From: Betaproteobacteria bacterium
GTDB lineage: Bacteria > Pseudomonadota > Gammaproteobacteria > Burkholderiales > Thiobacillaceae
Direction of reading: 5' to 3'
Assembly: GCA_007280375.1 (NCBI GenBank)
Contig: QYQG01000048.1
Location: forward strand, 1 to 36,756
DNA: 36,756 nucleotides
Shown: in pieces, positions 8,612-18,876 of the stretch
Numbering within the stretch: position 1 is the stretch's first letter
Layout of the letters: each line of letters opens with the position of its first letter
Translations under genes and position numbers: made by a program
The notes under the pieces: generated by a model
What the model was told of the DNA's origin: nothing
What the model saw: the letters and a program-made list of their open reading frames with translations, nothing else
Databases searched by the model: none

Positions 8612-8698
8612 GCCCAGGTGGCGGAATTGGTAGACGCACTAGGTTCAGGTCCTAGCGCCGGCAACGGTGTGGAGGTTCGAGTCCTCTCTTGGGCACCA
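8612..8698 (+). tRNA. tRNA-Leu (anticodon CAG)
   Basis: An 87-nt class II tRNA. The acceptor strand GCCCAGG pairs with CTTGGGC (one G-U), the D-loop carries TTGGTAGACGC, and the anticodon stem CTAGG/CCTAG encloses TTCAGGT with CAG at 8646-8648. A long variable arm follows, then the T-arm GGAGGTTCGAGTCCTC. The 3' CCA is encoded. It reads CUG, the commonest leucine codon class in GC-rich genomes. It is flanked by its own promoter and terminator and lies between rnr and purA, both on the other strand. Confidence 0.97.
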
Positions 8699-8730
8699 CT
8701 AATACCAAAGTAACAGTAGATAAACACCCA

Positions 8731-8757
8731 AGCCCCGCAGACTCTGCGGGGCTTTTT
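8731..8757 (+). terminator. rho-independent terminator of tRNA-Leu
   Basis: AGCCCCGCAG, a 3-base loop and CTGCGGGGCT form a 10-bp GC-rich stem followed by TTTTT, 33 bp after the tRNA CCA. The minus strand lacks a U-run, so it terminates only rightward transcription. Confidence 0.92.
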
Positions 8758-8802
8758 ACTTGGGCGGGCTCAGCACGCATGCTGGCGCCCCTCTCAAATA
8801 CA

Positions 8803-11260
<2,458 letters not shown>

Positions 11261-11264
<4 letters not shown>

Positions 11265-11452
11265 AACGCCACCTGCAACATCGCCACACCCAAGACCATC
11301 GAGATCAGCCCCATAAAACGGATCTGCCCAAGACGCAAGGTCGCCAGACGGGTAAAGGTCTCGCGCCAGACGGTCGGCGCGAGAAAAGGCATCACCCCCT
11401 CCATAATCAGCATCAGCGCCAAGGCCGGTAGCAAGATATCTTGCAGGCTCAC
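11261..11452 (-). CDS. DUF2065 (YjeT-like) small inner-membrane protein
   Basis: A 63-residue protein with two predicted membrane segments (about 5-24 and 44-62) separated by a short basic loop. The sequence MSLQDILLPALALMLIMEGV and the place between hflC and purA/hisZ fit the DUF2065/YjeT family, whose function is unknown. Its ATG overlaps the hflC stop by four bases, and its TGA overlaps the hisZ start in the same way, so it is translationally coupled on both sides. Confidence 0.9.
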
Positions 11453-12321
11453 TTCCCACCCTTGGGGGTATTCATGTAGCGGAAGAAGGCCGAATTCGGC
11501 TGCAACACGAGGACATCTTGCTTGTCCTTGAAGCTCGCCTTATACGACTCCATGCTGCGATAGAAGGCATAAAACTCGGCGTTCTTGCCGTAGGCCTTGG
11601 CGTAGATCGCCGCCGCCTTACCATCGCCCTCACCCTTGATGCGCTGGGCGTCACGATAGGCCTCGGCGAGGATCACCTCGCGCTCACGATCGGCCTCAGC
11701 CCTGATCTTTTCGGCCTCCGCACTACCGGTTGAGCGCAACTCGTTGGCGACCCGTTTACGCTCCGCCTCCATCCGCGAATAGACCGAACCGGAGACCTCC
11801 GCCGGCAGATCGACGCGTTTGACACGCACATCCAACACCTCGACCCCGAAGCGTTTGGCATCGGCATTGGCCGATTTACGCAAGGAGTCCATCACCGCGT
11901 CGCGCTCACCCGAGACGACATCGTGCACGGTGTATTTACCAAACTCAGCACGCATCCCGTCGTTGACCGTCTGCGCCAGACGATTGACCGCCCGCGCCTC
12001 GTCGCCGCCGAAGCTAACATAAAAGGTACGCACATCGGTAATCCGCCATTTGACGAAATAATCGACCAGCACATTCTTCTTTTCCGAGGTAATAAAACGC
12101 TCCGGATCGGCCGGGTCCAAGGTCATGATGCGGGTATCAAACTCACGCACATTCTGCACCAGCGGGATCTTGAAATAGAGGCCAGGTTTGAGCTTGGTAG
12201 CGACGATCTCGCCCAGCTGGAAGACCAGCGCGGCTTGCCGTTGATCGACCGTGAACAGGCTCATCGAGATCAGCATGAGACCACCCAACACGAGGGTTAT
12301 TAGGGTAGATAGGTTTTTCAT
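11449..12321 (-). CDS. hflC: HflC, SPFH/prohibitin-like modulator of FtsH
   Basis: HflC with HflK forms a large periplasmic-facing cage around the FtsH protease in the inner membrane and limits access of membrane substrates. The protein has one N-terminal membrane anchor (about residues 5-25), then the Band 7/SPFH domain starting VDQRQAALVFQLGEIV, and a long charged helix (ERKRVANELRSTGSAEAEKIRAEADRE region) that forms the coiled coil. Length is 290 aa, normal for proteobacteria. Its ATG overlaps the hflK stop by one base (TAATG), and its stop overlaps the DUF2065 start. Confidence 0.97.
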   Translation of the reverse strand: MKNLSTLITLVLGGLMLISMSLFTVDQRQAALVFQLGEIVATKLKPGLYFKIPLVQNVREFDTRIMTLDPADPERFITSEKKNVLVDYFVKWRITDVRTFYVSFGGDEARAVNRLAQTVNDGMRAEFGKYTVHDVVSGERDAVMDSLRKSANADAKRFGVEVLDVRVKRVDLPAEVSGSVYSRMEAERKRVANELRSTGSAEAEKIRAEADREREVILAEAYRDAQRIKGEGDGKAAAIYAKAYGKNAEFYAFYRSMESYKASFKDKQDVLVLQPNSAFFRYMNTPKGGK

Positions 12322-13622
12322 TAACGCACCTCGCGATCACGATTACGCAGGCTGTCACGACTGCGTGGCGGAGCGGCCTGCGGTACAGGAGGCGTGGCCT
12401 CGGGCACCGCAACCGGGGTAGCCGCAGCCGCCCCTGGCACCGACATCTGCATCAATTTGTCGATCGGCAGATAGAGCAACTGCTGACCCTGTTTACTATC
12501 GACCAAGACCTTGGTCGTGCTGCTCAAGATCTGCTGCATCGCGTCTTGATACAAGCGCTCACGCGTCACCTGCGGGGCCTTGGTGTACTCCGCTACGATG
12601 TAATTAAAGCGCGCCGCATCACCCTCGGCCGACACGATCACCCGTTGTTTGTGACCGTTCGCCTCGGCAATCAGGCGCGCCGCCAAACCGCGTGCCTTAG
12701 GCACCACATCATTGGCATAGGCCTGACCCTCGTTCTTCAAGCGTTCGCGGTCTTGACCGGCCTTCACCGCGTCGTCAAAGGCCGCTTGCACCTGCTCCGG
12801 CGGCTGGGCGTTTTGCAGGTTGACCTTGCTCACCGTCACGCCGATACGATAACGATCAAGCAGCGTCTGCATCAACTTCGTCGCCCGCACGGAGACATCG
12901 GCACGCCCCTCATAAAGCACATAGTCCATGCGGCTCTTGCCCACCACCTCGCGCATGGCGGATTCCGCCACCTGCATGACGGTCTCGTCCGGATTACGGT
13001 TGGTAAACAGGAAGTCCTCGGGGTTTTTAAGCACATATTGCACCGAGAATTGCAGGTCGATGATGTTCTCGTCATCGGTCAACATCAAGGATTTGGACAG
13101 GTTTTTGGACTTCACATTACGCCGATAGCCGACCTCGGCCATGCGCACCTGTTCAATGTTAACGGTCTCGACCGACTCGAAGGGGTACGGCAGATGCCAA
13201 CGCGGGCCCGGCATCGTCGAATCACTAAATTGACCAAAACGCAGGACCACGCCGCGCTCACCGGCGTTAACGATGTAAAAGCCCGAGGCCAACCACAAGG
13301 CGACGACGATGCCGACCAACACGCCCACGCCCGGCAGACGAATCTGCGGCATCTGCGGCCGGCCACGCGGCGGCGTCCTAGGCGGGATCGGCGGCGGCTC
13401 ATTGCCGCCATTGCCGCCATTGCCGCCATTGCCGCCATTGCCGCCATTACCATCATTGCTACCGTCATTATTACCACCCGTACCCGGTGGACGCGCAGCC
13501 GGATCACGGCCGAACATCCCGTTCAAACGGTCGTTCAAACCCTTCCACAACTCATCAAGATCGGGGGGGCCGCCGTCATTTCCCTTGCCGCCTTTGTCCC
13601 CATTGGGTTCATTCCATGCCAT
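12321..13622 (-). CDS. hflK: HflK, SPFH/prohibitin-like modulator of FtsH
   Basis: Partner of HflC in the FtsH-regulating cage. It has a Gly/Asn/Pro-rich cytoplasmic N-terminus (residues 1-98), one membrane segment (VGVLVGIVVALWLASGFYIV), the SPFH domain beginning with NAGERGVVLRFGQF, a long charged helix, and a Pro/Ala/Val tail. The 433-aa length is usual. The N-terminal Gly-rich tract is encoded by a pure 9-bp tandem repeat (separate entry). It starts 8 bp after the stop of the hflX remnant, with GAGATAG upstream. It is the first intact gene after hfq. Confidence 0.97.
   Translation of the reverse strand: MAWNEPNGDKGGKGNDGGPPDLDELWKGLNDRLNGMFGRDPAARPPGTGGNNDGSNDGNGGNGGNGGNGGNGGNEPPPIPPRTPPRGRPQMPQIRLPGVGVLVGIVVALWLASGFYIVNAGERGVVLRFGQFSDSTMPGPRWHLPYPFESVETVNIEQVRMAEVGYRRNVKSKNLSKSLMLTDDENIIDLQFSVQYVLKNPEDFLFTNRNPDETVMQVAESAMREVVGKSRMDYVLYEGRADVSVRATKLMQTLLDRYRIGVTVSKVNLQNAQPPEQVQAAFDDAVKAGQDRERLKNEGQAYANDVVPKARGLAARLIAEANGHKQRVIVSAEGDAARFNYIVAEYTKAPQVTRERLYQDAMQQILSSTTKVLVDSKQGQQLLYLPIDKLMQMSVPGAAAATPVAVPEATPPVPQAAPPRSRDSLRNRDREVR
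13401..13445. repeat. 9-bp tandem repeat (ATTGCCGCC x5) in hflK
   Basis: Five exact head-to-tail copies of ATTGCCGCC encode alternating Gly-Gly-Asn units in the cytoplasmic N-terminus of HflK. Degenerate units (ATTACCATC, ATTGCTACC) follow. Being a multiple of three bases, copy-number change would keep the frame. Confidence 0.95.
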
Positions 13623-13630
13623 CGTCTATC

Positions 13631-13821
13631 TCATTCTCTAAAGTGTTGTCTGGGGCTACATCCATCGCGTCCGGGTTCTGGGGTTGCCCGCTGCGCCAAC
13701 GCAAACTCGGTTAGTGCCGCACGCAAACCATCCAGACCCGCGCCGGTCTTGGCGCTCAAAAAACGCGCCCAATCTTACCATATTCATCCCGCACCACACC
13801 GACCTCGCGCCCGTCACGATC
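13631..13821 (-). pseudogene. hflX: remnant of hflX (ribosome-splitting GTPase), 3' end only, frameshifted
   Basis: The minus strand between hfq and hflK, where hflX normally lies, still encodes a piece resembling the HflX C-terminal part. One frame gives RDGREVGVVRDEYGKIGRVF and then a TGA at 13756-13758. The next frame, joined at the run of six T, continues LSAKTGAGLDGLRAALTEF and ends at TGA 13631-13633, eight bases before hflK. LSAKTGAGLDxL is the typical end of the HflX G-domain. A stop (TAA, 13822-13824) lies just upstream, and the G1-G4 motifs are gone; the rest of the gap is REP-like sequence. I infer deletion of about a kilobase of hflX. The 94-aa track ORF here is a wrong-frame artefact. 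Confidence 0.75.
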
Positions 13822-13866
13822 TTATTCATCATTGCGAAGGTTCTTGCGGTTCTCGCTGCCGCAGTG

Positions 13867-13930
13867 TTCGCGGGCAAGCCCGCTCCTACGGCCGTGCGTA
13901 GCTGCCACCCTGTAGGAGCCTGCGTGCTGG
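13867..13930. repeat. REP-like pair at the hflX deletion site
   Basis: TTCGCGGGCAAGCCCGCTCC begins a 23-bp segment (13867-13889) that is the exact reverse complement of 6070-6092. A partial second copy, GTAGGAGCCTGCGTGCTGG, follows at 13912-13930 in the opposite orientation, the usual arrangement of REP doublets. It fills the gap between hfq and the hflX remnant. Confidence 0.8.
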
Positions 13931-13982
13931 AGAACCGCACTGGACACTTACGCAGCGATCAAAGCGGGATGCCGACGAGGGC

Positions 13983-14255
13983 TTAAGCGGCAGGCTCGGC
14001 CGTCTCTTGAGGTGCTGCATCTTGCGTCGCCGACTCCGTCTGACGGAACAGCACCGGGCGCGACGGCACGATGGTCGAGATGGCGTGTTTATAGACCATC
14101 TGGCTGATGGCGTTTTTTAGCACTACGACATAGGCATCGAACGACTCGATATAGCCTTGCAGTTTGATTCCGTTGACCAAATACACGGAACACGGCACCT
14201 GTTCTTGCGCCAACGCCGCGAGAAACGGGTCTTGTAGCATCTGCCCTTTATTCAT
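13983..14255 (-). CDS. hfq: RNA chaperone Hfq
   Basis: Hfq forms a hexameric ring that pairs small RNAs with mRNAs. The 90-aa protein keeps the Sm1 motif ([22 protein letters not shown]) and the Sm2 motif YKHAIS, with a short acidic/Ala tail. Aligned by eye to E. coli numbering, proximal-pore residues Q41-F42 are A-Y, and the rim patch RRER (16-19) is AQEQ, leaving no positive charge there. The gene begins the hfq-hflK-hflC-DUF2065-hisZ-purA run; the original second gene, hflX, is a remnant. A candidate -10 element lies 38 bp upstream. The identity is certain; the functional effect of the changes is inferred. Confidence 0.97.
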   Translation of the reverse strand: MNKGQMLQDPFLAALAQEQVPCSVYLVNGIKLQGYIESFDAYVVVLKNAISQMVYKHAISTIVPSRPVLFRQTESATQDAAPQETAEPAA

Positions 14256-14292
14256 TTTAATCTCGATAATTCACAGTAATAATAAGTGGCGG

Positions 14293-14298
14293 ATTGTA
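14293..14298 (-). promoter_or_regulatory. candidate -10 element upstream of hfq
   Basis: On the minus strand TACAAT (five of six) occurs 38 bases before the hfq ATG in the otherwise AT-rich 97-bp der-hfq gap. No convincing -35 is seen at 16-18 bp, so this is a weak call. The gap shows no clear terminator for der. Confidence 0.3.
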
Positions 14299-14352
14299 TC
14301 TGAAAAAATGGGGTATTCATCACACTCCGCCCCGTAGGTCGTTATTAAGGGC

Positions 14353-15771
14353 TTATTCCCCGAAGGTCTTACGCCGATGACGCCGCTCACGACGCGCCTT
14401 GTTGGCCTCGCGCTGGGTCATCGACTTGGGCTTATTCGCCTCGTAAGGGTTGTCGTTGGCCTTAAACTCCACCCTGAGCGGCGTGCCTTGCAGGTCAAAG
14501 GCCTCGCGGAAGGTGTTTTCCAGATAACGCTGATAGCTCTTGGGTATGCCCTCCAGATGATTGCCGTGTACCACGATGACAGGCGGATTCTTACCGCCTT
14601 GATGCGCGTACTTAGGCTTGGGACGAAACAGGCCCGACTTGTGCGGGGCATGTTTATCGACCGCCGCGTGCAGAATATCGGTCAGCTTCGGGGTCGGAAG
14701 TTTGGCCATCGCGGCCGCAAAGGCCTCGTTGACCGACTTCAACACCCCGCCCAGGCCTTGGCCGTGCAAGGCCGAGACATAGTGAAAACGGGCAAAGTTC
14801 AAAAAGACAAAACGGCGGCCAATTTCCAGCTTGATGCGATCACGCGTATAGCCGTCCAGCCCGTCCCATTTATTGATCGCCACCACCAGCGCACGCCCGG
14901 CCTCCAAGATAAAGCCCGCTAGATGCGCATCTTGATCGGAGATCTCCTGCTGCGCATCGAGCACCAACACGCACACATTGGCCGCCTCGACCGCCTGCAA
15001 GGCCTTGATGACAGAGTATTTTTCGATCGCGCCGAGGTCGTCGTTGTCGATACGCCCTTTACGGCGCACGCCGGCGGTGTCGATCAAGGTGTATTGGCGG
15101 CCGTGGCGTTCAAACTCGACCTCGATCGAGTCGCGCGTCGTGCCCGGCAGGTCAAAGGCGATGACCCGTTCCTCGCCGACCAAGGCGTTGACCAGCGTCG
15201 ATTTGCCCACATTGGGGCGACCGAGGATGGCGATACGCGGCCGCTCGTCGTCGAGATCGGTCAGCGACGGCGTTTCGGTGTCCGGGAAATCGGCCAACAC
15301 GATGTCCATCAAGGCGCGCACGCCCTCGCCATGCGCGCCGGAGATGGCAATAGGCTGGCCTAAGGACAGCTCAAAAAACTCCGCCGCCACCACATCGGGC
15401 AACATCCCCTCCGCCTTGTTGACCGCCAGAAACACCGGCCGCCCACTCCGGCGCAGGCGTTCGGCAATCATCTTATCCTGCGGCGCGACACCGGCACGGG
15501 CATCGACCAAAAATACGATGGCATCGGCCTCGTCCACCGCCTGCAAGGTCTGCTTCGCCATCTCGGCCAAGATACCGCTATCAACCACCGGCTCAAAACC
15601 GCCGGTATCGACGATGAGGCAGGGTTTATCCAGCCGCCCATGACCGTAGTGACGGTCGCGGGTCAGGCCCGGAAGATCGTGCACCAAGGCATCACGCGAA
15701 CGGGTCAGGCGGTTAAACAGGGTGGATTTGCCGACATTCGGTCGGCCCACTAAAACGATGGTTGGTTTCAA
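14353..15771 (-). CDS. der: GTPase Der (EngA), 50S assembly
   Basis: Der is an essential double-GTPase needed for 50S subunit maturation. Two G domains are evident: [12 protein letters not shown] (about residue 8), DTGGF and NKAE for the first; [12 protein letters not shown] (about 184), DTAGV and NKWD for the second. A KH-like C-terminal domain with basic end [13 protein letters not shown] follows. Length 472 aa is normal. The start codon is TTG (15769-15771): an in-frame TAG lies directly upstream (15772-15774), so no earlier start is possible, and [16 protein letters not shown] is the proper N-terminus. That TAG is also where a read-through bamB would end. GGATAAG upstream may serve as the ribosome site. 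Confidence 0.97.
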   Translation of the reverse strand: MKPTIVLVGRPNVGKSTLFNRLTRSRDALVHDLPGLTRDRHYGHGRLDKPCLIVDTGGFEPVVDSGILAEMAKQTLQAVDEADAIVFLVDARAGVAPQDKMIAERLRRSGRPVFLAVNKAEGMLPDVVAAEFFELSLGQPIAISGAHGEGVRALMDIVLADFPDTETPSLTDLDDERPRIAILGRPNVGKSTLVNALVGEERVIAFDLPGTTRDSIEVEFERHGRQYTLIDTAGVRRKGRIDNDDLGAIEKYSVIKALQAVEAANVCVLVLDAQQEISDQDAHLAGFILEAGRALVVAINKWDGLDGYTRDRIKLEIGRRFVFLNFARFHYVSALHGQGLGGVLKSVNEAFAAAMAKLPTPKLTDILHAAVDKHAPHKSGLFRPKPKYAHQGGKNPPVIVVHGNHLEGIPKSYQRYLENTFREAFDLQGTPLRVEFKANDNPYEANKPKSMTQREANKARRERRHRRKTFGE

Positions 15772-15840
15772 CTACTTATCCAATTTAAAGGCAGAAATAT
15801 GACCATTAGCGGTCTGCACAACGAAGCCTTGCCGCAAGGC

Positions 15841-16959
15841 CTACAGCTCGCCGCGCACCGGGTTGCCATCGGTCGCCACGCGCGCAAGCAAGGCCCCATC
15901 GAGGCGATTAAGCACATGGAGATAGCCCTGATAATCGCTCACCACGACCTGCTCGCCCAAGGCCAGCGGCGTACCTAATTGGCGATGCCGCAGCTTATCC
16001 TGTTTCCACGGGCTGACCCCGCGCTGCCGTTCGAACGCCTGTATGACAGACTCGGCATCGACAGCATAGACGCTGCGATCATCCAAATCCACGCCCCGAC
16101 TGGCCGCGAACTCACGCGCCCAAACGGGGTTGCCCGTGGCGCGATCGAAACAGGCGACACGCCCTTGATAGGCCGCCGCACAGACCAAACGCCCCTCCAC
16201 CGCCGGGGTGCCGAGCACATCGGCGATCCGCTCCATCTCGGTCGCACCGCGTGGCAAGGCGACATTGACCTCCCACAAGGGTGCGCCGTTGGTCTGCGAC
16301 AAGGCCGTCAAACGACCGCCCGGATGTCCCGCATAGACGGCATCCGCATCGGCCACCAGACCACCCGCCTCGCGTAAGGTCAAGCTCGGCAGGGCGCGGC
16401 TATAGGCCCACAGCGTCTTGCCATCCTTGGCATCCAATTTATAGACCCGACCATCGCTACCGCGTGCGAATACGGCGCCGCCCTGCACCAAGGGCCGTGC
16501 GAGGATCTCGCCCGACACCTGCGCCGTCCACGCGATCGCGCCATCGGCGGCACGCAAGGCCACGACCTGCCCCTTGGGCGTACCCACCACGACTAAGCTC
16601 TCGCCCGCCGCCACACCGGCCGACAGTTTATGCGCCAGCGTCACCCGCCAACGCGGCTGCCCCGTGGCCACATCAAGACTCAGCACCTGACCATCGGCCG
16701 CTGCCGCATAGACCGTCCCATCGACCAACGCCGGTGCAAACACAAACACCCCCGGCGCACCCACCGTGGCGTCCCAAACCCGCGTCAACGACAACGCCGG
16801 CTTGAAATCGACCAACTCGGCCGGCTTGATCTTGGCCGAGCCGCCCATGCCCACCCAGCCGCCCACGGTATCTAGGGTGCCACAGCCGCTCAAGCCTAGG
16901 CCGAGTGCCACCAGCGCCGTGCGCGTAGTCAGCGTCCCCCGCAGCATAAACCGCATCAT
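15841..16959 (-). CDS. bamB: outer-membrane assembly lipoprotein BamB, amber-truncated C-terminus
   Basis: BamB is a periplasmic eight-bladed beta-propeller lipoprotein of the BAM complex. The signal peptide ends in the lipobox LSGC (about residues 23-26). PQQ-type blade repeats follow (VYAAAADGQVLSLDVATGQ, VVALRAADGAIAW, VYKLDAKDGKTLW). The frame stops at TAG 15841-15843 after GNPVRGEL, but continuing in the same frame gives 22 more codons (ALRQGFVVQTANGHISAFK...) to TAG at 15772-15774, next to the der start. Those codons look exactly like the closing propeller strand. Thus 372 aa as annotated, 395 positions if the amber is read. The start overlaps the yfgM stop (ATGA); MMRF or the second Met are both possible. 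Confidence 0.92.
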   Translation of the reverse strand: MMRFMLRGTLTTRTALVALGLGLSGCGTLDTVGGWVGMGGSAKIKPAELVDFKPALSLTRVWDATVGAPGVFVFAPALVDGTVYAAAADGQVLSLDVATGQPRWRVTLAHKLSAGVAAGESLVVVGTPKGQVVALRAADGAIAWTAQVSGEILARPLVQGGAVFARGSDGRVYKLDAKDGKTLWAYSRALPSLTLREAGGLVADADAVYAGHPGGRLTALSQTNGAPLWEVNVALPRGATEMERIADVLGTPAVEGRLVCAAAYQGRVACFDRATGNPVWAREFAASRGVDLDDRSVYAVDAESVIQAFERQRGVSPWKQDKLRHRQLGTPLALGEQVVVSDYQGYLHVLNRLDGALLARVATDGNPVRGEL

Positions 16960-17606
16960 GCTCCATCTCCCAAGGCATCCAAGCGCATCTCAATCATGGC
17001 ATAGATCGGATCGACCTTCGTGTTCGCCTTATCCATCGCGGTGAGGGCCGATTGATAGGCCAAACGCGCCTCCGCCGTGCGTTTTAGCGTCACCAAGACA
17101 TCGCCGCGCAACTGGCCGAACAGCGCCGCATAGGCATCCGCGGGTGCGGCCTCCAAGGTCTGTAACGCGCCCTCAGCGTCCCCCGTGTGAAACATCAACC
17201 CGGCCAGACGCAGACGCGCCAAGTCCTGCATCACCGCGCCTTGCGCGTGATCAAAGGCAAATTGAAACTGCGCCAACGCGCTTTTCGTATCCTTGGCCTC
17301 CAAATTGACCTGACCGACCATCCACGCCGCTGGGGTCGCATACCCCGAACCCGCGTAGTTATCCATGATCTGCGCCGTAATCTGTTTCACCGCCGCCGCG
17401 TTATTGCCCGCCCGCGCCTGCACCGCCTGTTCAAACAAGGCCGCCGATTCTTGCTGCTGTTTGCCCTGCCACCCCTGCCACCCCTGCCAGCCGGCGACGG
17501 ACAACACAAAGGCGACGACGGCCGCGATCACCCACTTACCATATTGCTGCCACCACACCTTAATTTCGTCTAGCTGTTCTTGTTCTTCGAGGTCATAGGT
17601 TGCCAT
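16956..17606 (-). CDS. yfgM: YfgM/AncA-like TPR-containing membrane-anchored protein
   Basis: A 216-aa protein starting [19 protein letters not shown], the typical YfgM N-terminus. A single membrane segment follows (about 26-44), then a periplasmic TPR-like domain with repeats around [23 protein letters not shown] and [11 protein letters not shown]. In E. coli YfgM associates with the Sec translocon and the chaperone PpiD. The segment after the membrane helix contains [10 protein letters not shown], from a threefold 9-bp repeat. The gene overlaps hisS by 14 bases at its start and bamB by four at its end, inside the conserved hisS-yfgM-bamB-der operon. Confidence 0.92.
   Translation of the reverse strand: MATYDLEEQEQLDEIKVWWQQYGKWVIAAVVAFVLSVAGWQGWQGWQGKQQQESAALFEQAVQARAGNNAAAVKQITAQIMDNYAGSGYATPAAWMVGQVNLEAKDTKSALAQFQFAFDHAQGAVMQDLARLRLAGLMFHTGDAEGALQTLEAAPADAYAALFGQLRGDVLVTLKRTAEARLAYQSALTAMDKANTKVDPIYAMIEMRLDALGDGA
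17466..17492. repeat. 9-bp tandem repeat (CTGCCACCC x3) in yfgM
   Basis: Two exact copies and a third with one change (CTGCCAGCC) encode the Gly-Trp-Gln units directly after the membrane segment of the YfgM-like protein. Unit length keeps the reading frame. Confidence 0.85.
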
Positions 17607-18876
17607 TGTGTACTCCTTGTTTGATTAAATTAACGGCCTGTTGCTGCGTTACCCGTTGTTGCTCACCGCCGTCGCGCAAGGGCTTCACGCTCACCTCACC
17701 CGCCGCCGCTTCGTCGTCGCCAAGGATAACGGCAAAACGCGCGCCGCTGGCATCGGCCTTTTTCATCTGCGTCTTAAAACTACCGCCGCCGACATGTAAA
17801 ACCACCGCCACACCGCCGTCACGCAAACCCTCGGCCAGCGTCTGCGCCAGCGCGCTCGCCGCCTCACCGACATGCACCAGATAGGCATCCGGGCCATCGC
17901 CGGGTGCGGCAACGCCGACCTCCGCGATCAAGGCCAACAGCCGTTCGATGCCCATAGCAAAGCCACACGCCGGCGCCGGTTTTCCGCCCAACTGCTCCAC
18001 CAGACCATCAAACCGTCCGCCCGCGCACACCGTCCCTTGCGCGCCCAATCGATCGGTCACCCACTCGAACACGGTGTAGTTGTAATAATCTAGGCCACGC
18101 ACCAGACGCGGGTTGATGCGATAGGCGATGCCCGCTGCGTCCAGCCCCGCACACACGGCCGCAAAATGCGCCCGCGCCGCGTCGTCTAGGTCGTCCATCA
18201 ACTGCGGCGCGGCCTCGACCAAGGCGCGCATGGCGGGGTTTTTAGTGTCTAAGATGCGCAGCGGATTGCTCTGCAAACGACGCCGCGCGTCGTCGTCCAA
18301 CTGGTCTTGATGCGCCTCGAAATAGGCGATGAGCTTAGCGCGATGCGTGGCGCGCGCCTCCGCCCCGCCCAGGCTATTGATCTCCAACGCGACCTCCTCG
18401 GCCAAACCCAAGACGCGCCACAAACGCGCCGTCATCAGCAGGTGTTCGATATCCACATCCGGCCCGGCAAACCCCATCGCCTCGACCCCGATCTGATGAA
18501 ACTGGCGATAACGCCCCTTCTGTGGCCGCTCGTGGCGGAACATCGGGCCTTGATACCACAGGCGCTGACCGCCGCCGTAGAGTAGGTTGTGCTCGATCAC
18601 GGCGCGCACACACGCGGCCGTGCCCTCGGGACGCAAGGTCAGCGACTCACCGTTAAGCGCATCGACGAAGGTATACATCTCTTTCTCGACGATGTCCGTC
18701 ACCTCGCCGATGGCGCGTTTAAACAAGGCGGTCGGCTCTACGATCGGGGTGCGCAACTCGCGGTAGCCATAGCTCGCCAGCCAGTCACGCACCCGGCGCT
18801 CGAACGCCTGCCACGCGCCGACCTCGGTCGGCAAGATATCGTTCATGCCGCGCACGGCGCGCAAGGTCTCACTCAT
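17593..18876 (-). CDS. hisS: histidyl-tRNA synthetase
   Basis: A class II synthetase that charges tRNA-His. It begins [16 protein letters not shown], shows motif 1 ([19 protein letters not shown]), motif 2 ([13 protein letters not shown] ... [22 protein letters not shown]), the HisA signature LVRGLDYYN near residue 259, motif 3 ([13 protein letters not shown]), and an anticodon-binding C-terminal domain. At 427 aa it is normal. It overlaps ispG by ATGA upstream and yfgM by 14 bases downstream. The full set of motifs distinguishes it from hisZ at 10107-11264. Confidence 0.98.
   Translation of the reverse strand: MSETLRAVRGMNDILPTEVGAWQAFERRVRDWLASYGYRELRTPIVEPTALFKRAIGEVTDIVEKEMYTFVDALNGESLTLRPEGTAACVRAVIEHNLLYGGGQRLWYQGPMFRHERPQKGRYRQFHQIGVEAMGFAGPDVDIEHLLMTARLWRVLGLAEEVALEINSLGGAEARATHRAKLIAYFEAHQDQLDDDARRRLQSNPLRILDTKNPAMRALVEAAPQLMDDLDDAARAHFAAVCAGLDAAGIAYRINPRLVRGLDYYNYTVFEWVTDRLGAQGTVCAGGRFDGLVEQLGGKPAPACGFAMGIERLLALIAEVGVAAPGDGPDAYLVHVGEAASALAQTLAEGLRDGGVAVVLHVGGGSFKTQMKKADASGARFAVILGDDEAAAGEVSVKPLRDGGEQQRVTQQQAVNLIKQGVHNGNL

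Noticed and set aside
12546-13901. 451-aa plus-strand ORF
   Set aside because: Antisense of hflK and of the hflX remnant; its low-complexity Ile/Ala stretch is just the 9-bp repeat read in another frame.
13656-13940. 94-aa minus-strand ORF between hfq and hflK
   Set aside because: It mixes REP sequence with the wrong frame of the hflX remnant and has no ribosome site or recognisable domain.
15841-15843. Genome-wide reassignment of TAG to a sense codon
   Set aside because: glnD, rlmB, tilS and nnrD end at family-typical positions with TAG, so TAG is a normal stop here.
17466-17492. CRISPR or regulatory repeat
   Set aside because: It is a coding 9-bp repeat giving Gly-Trp-Gln units; there are no spacers.
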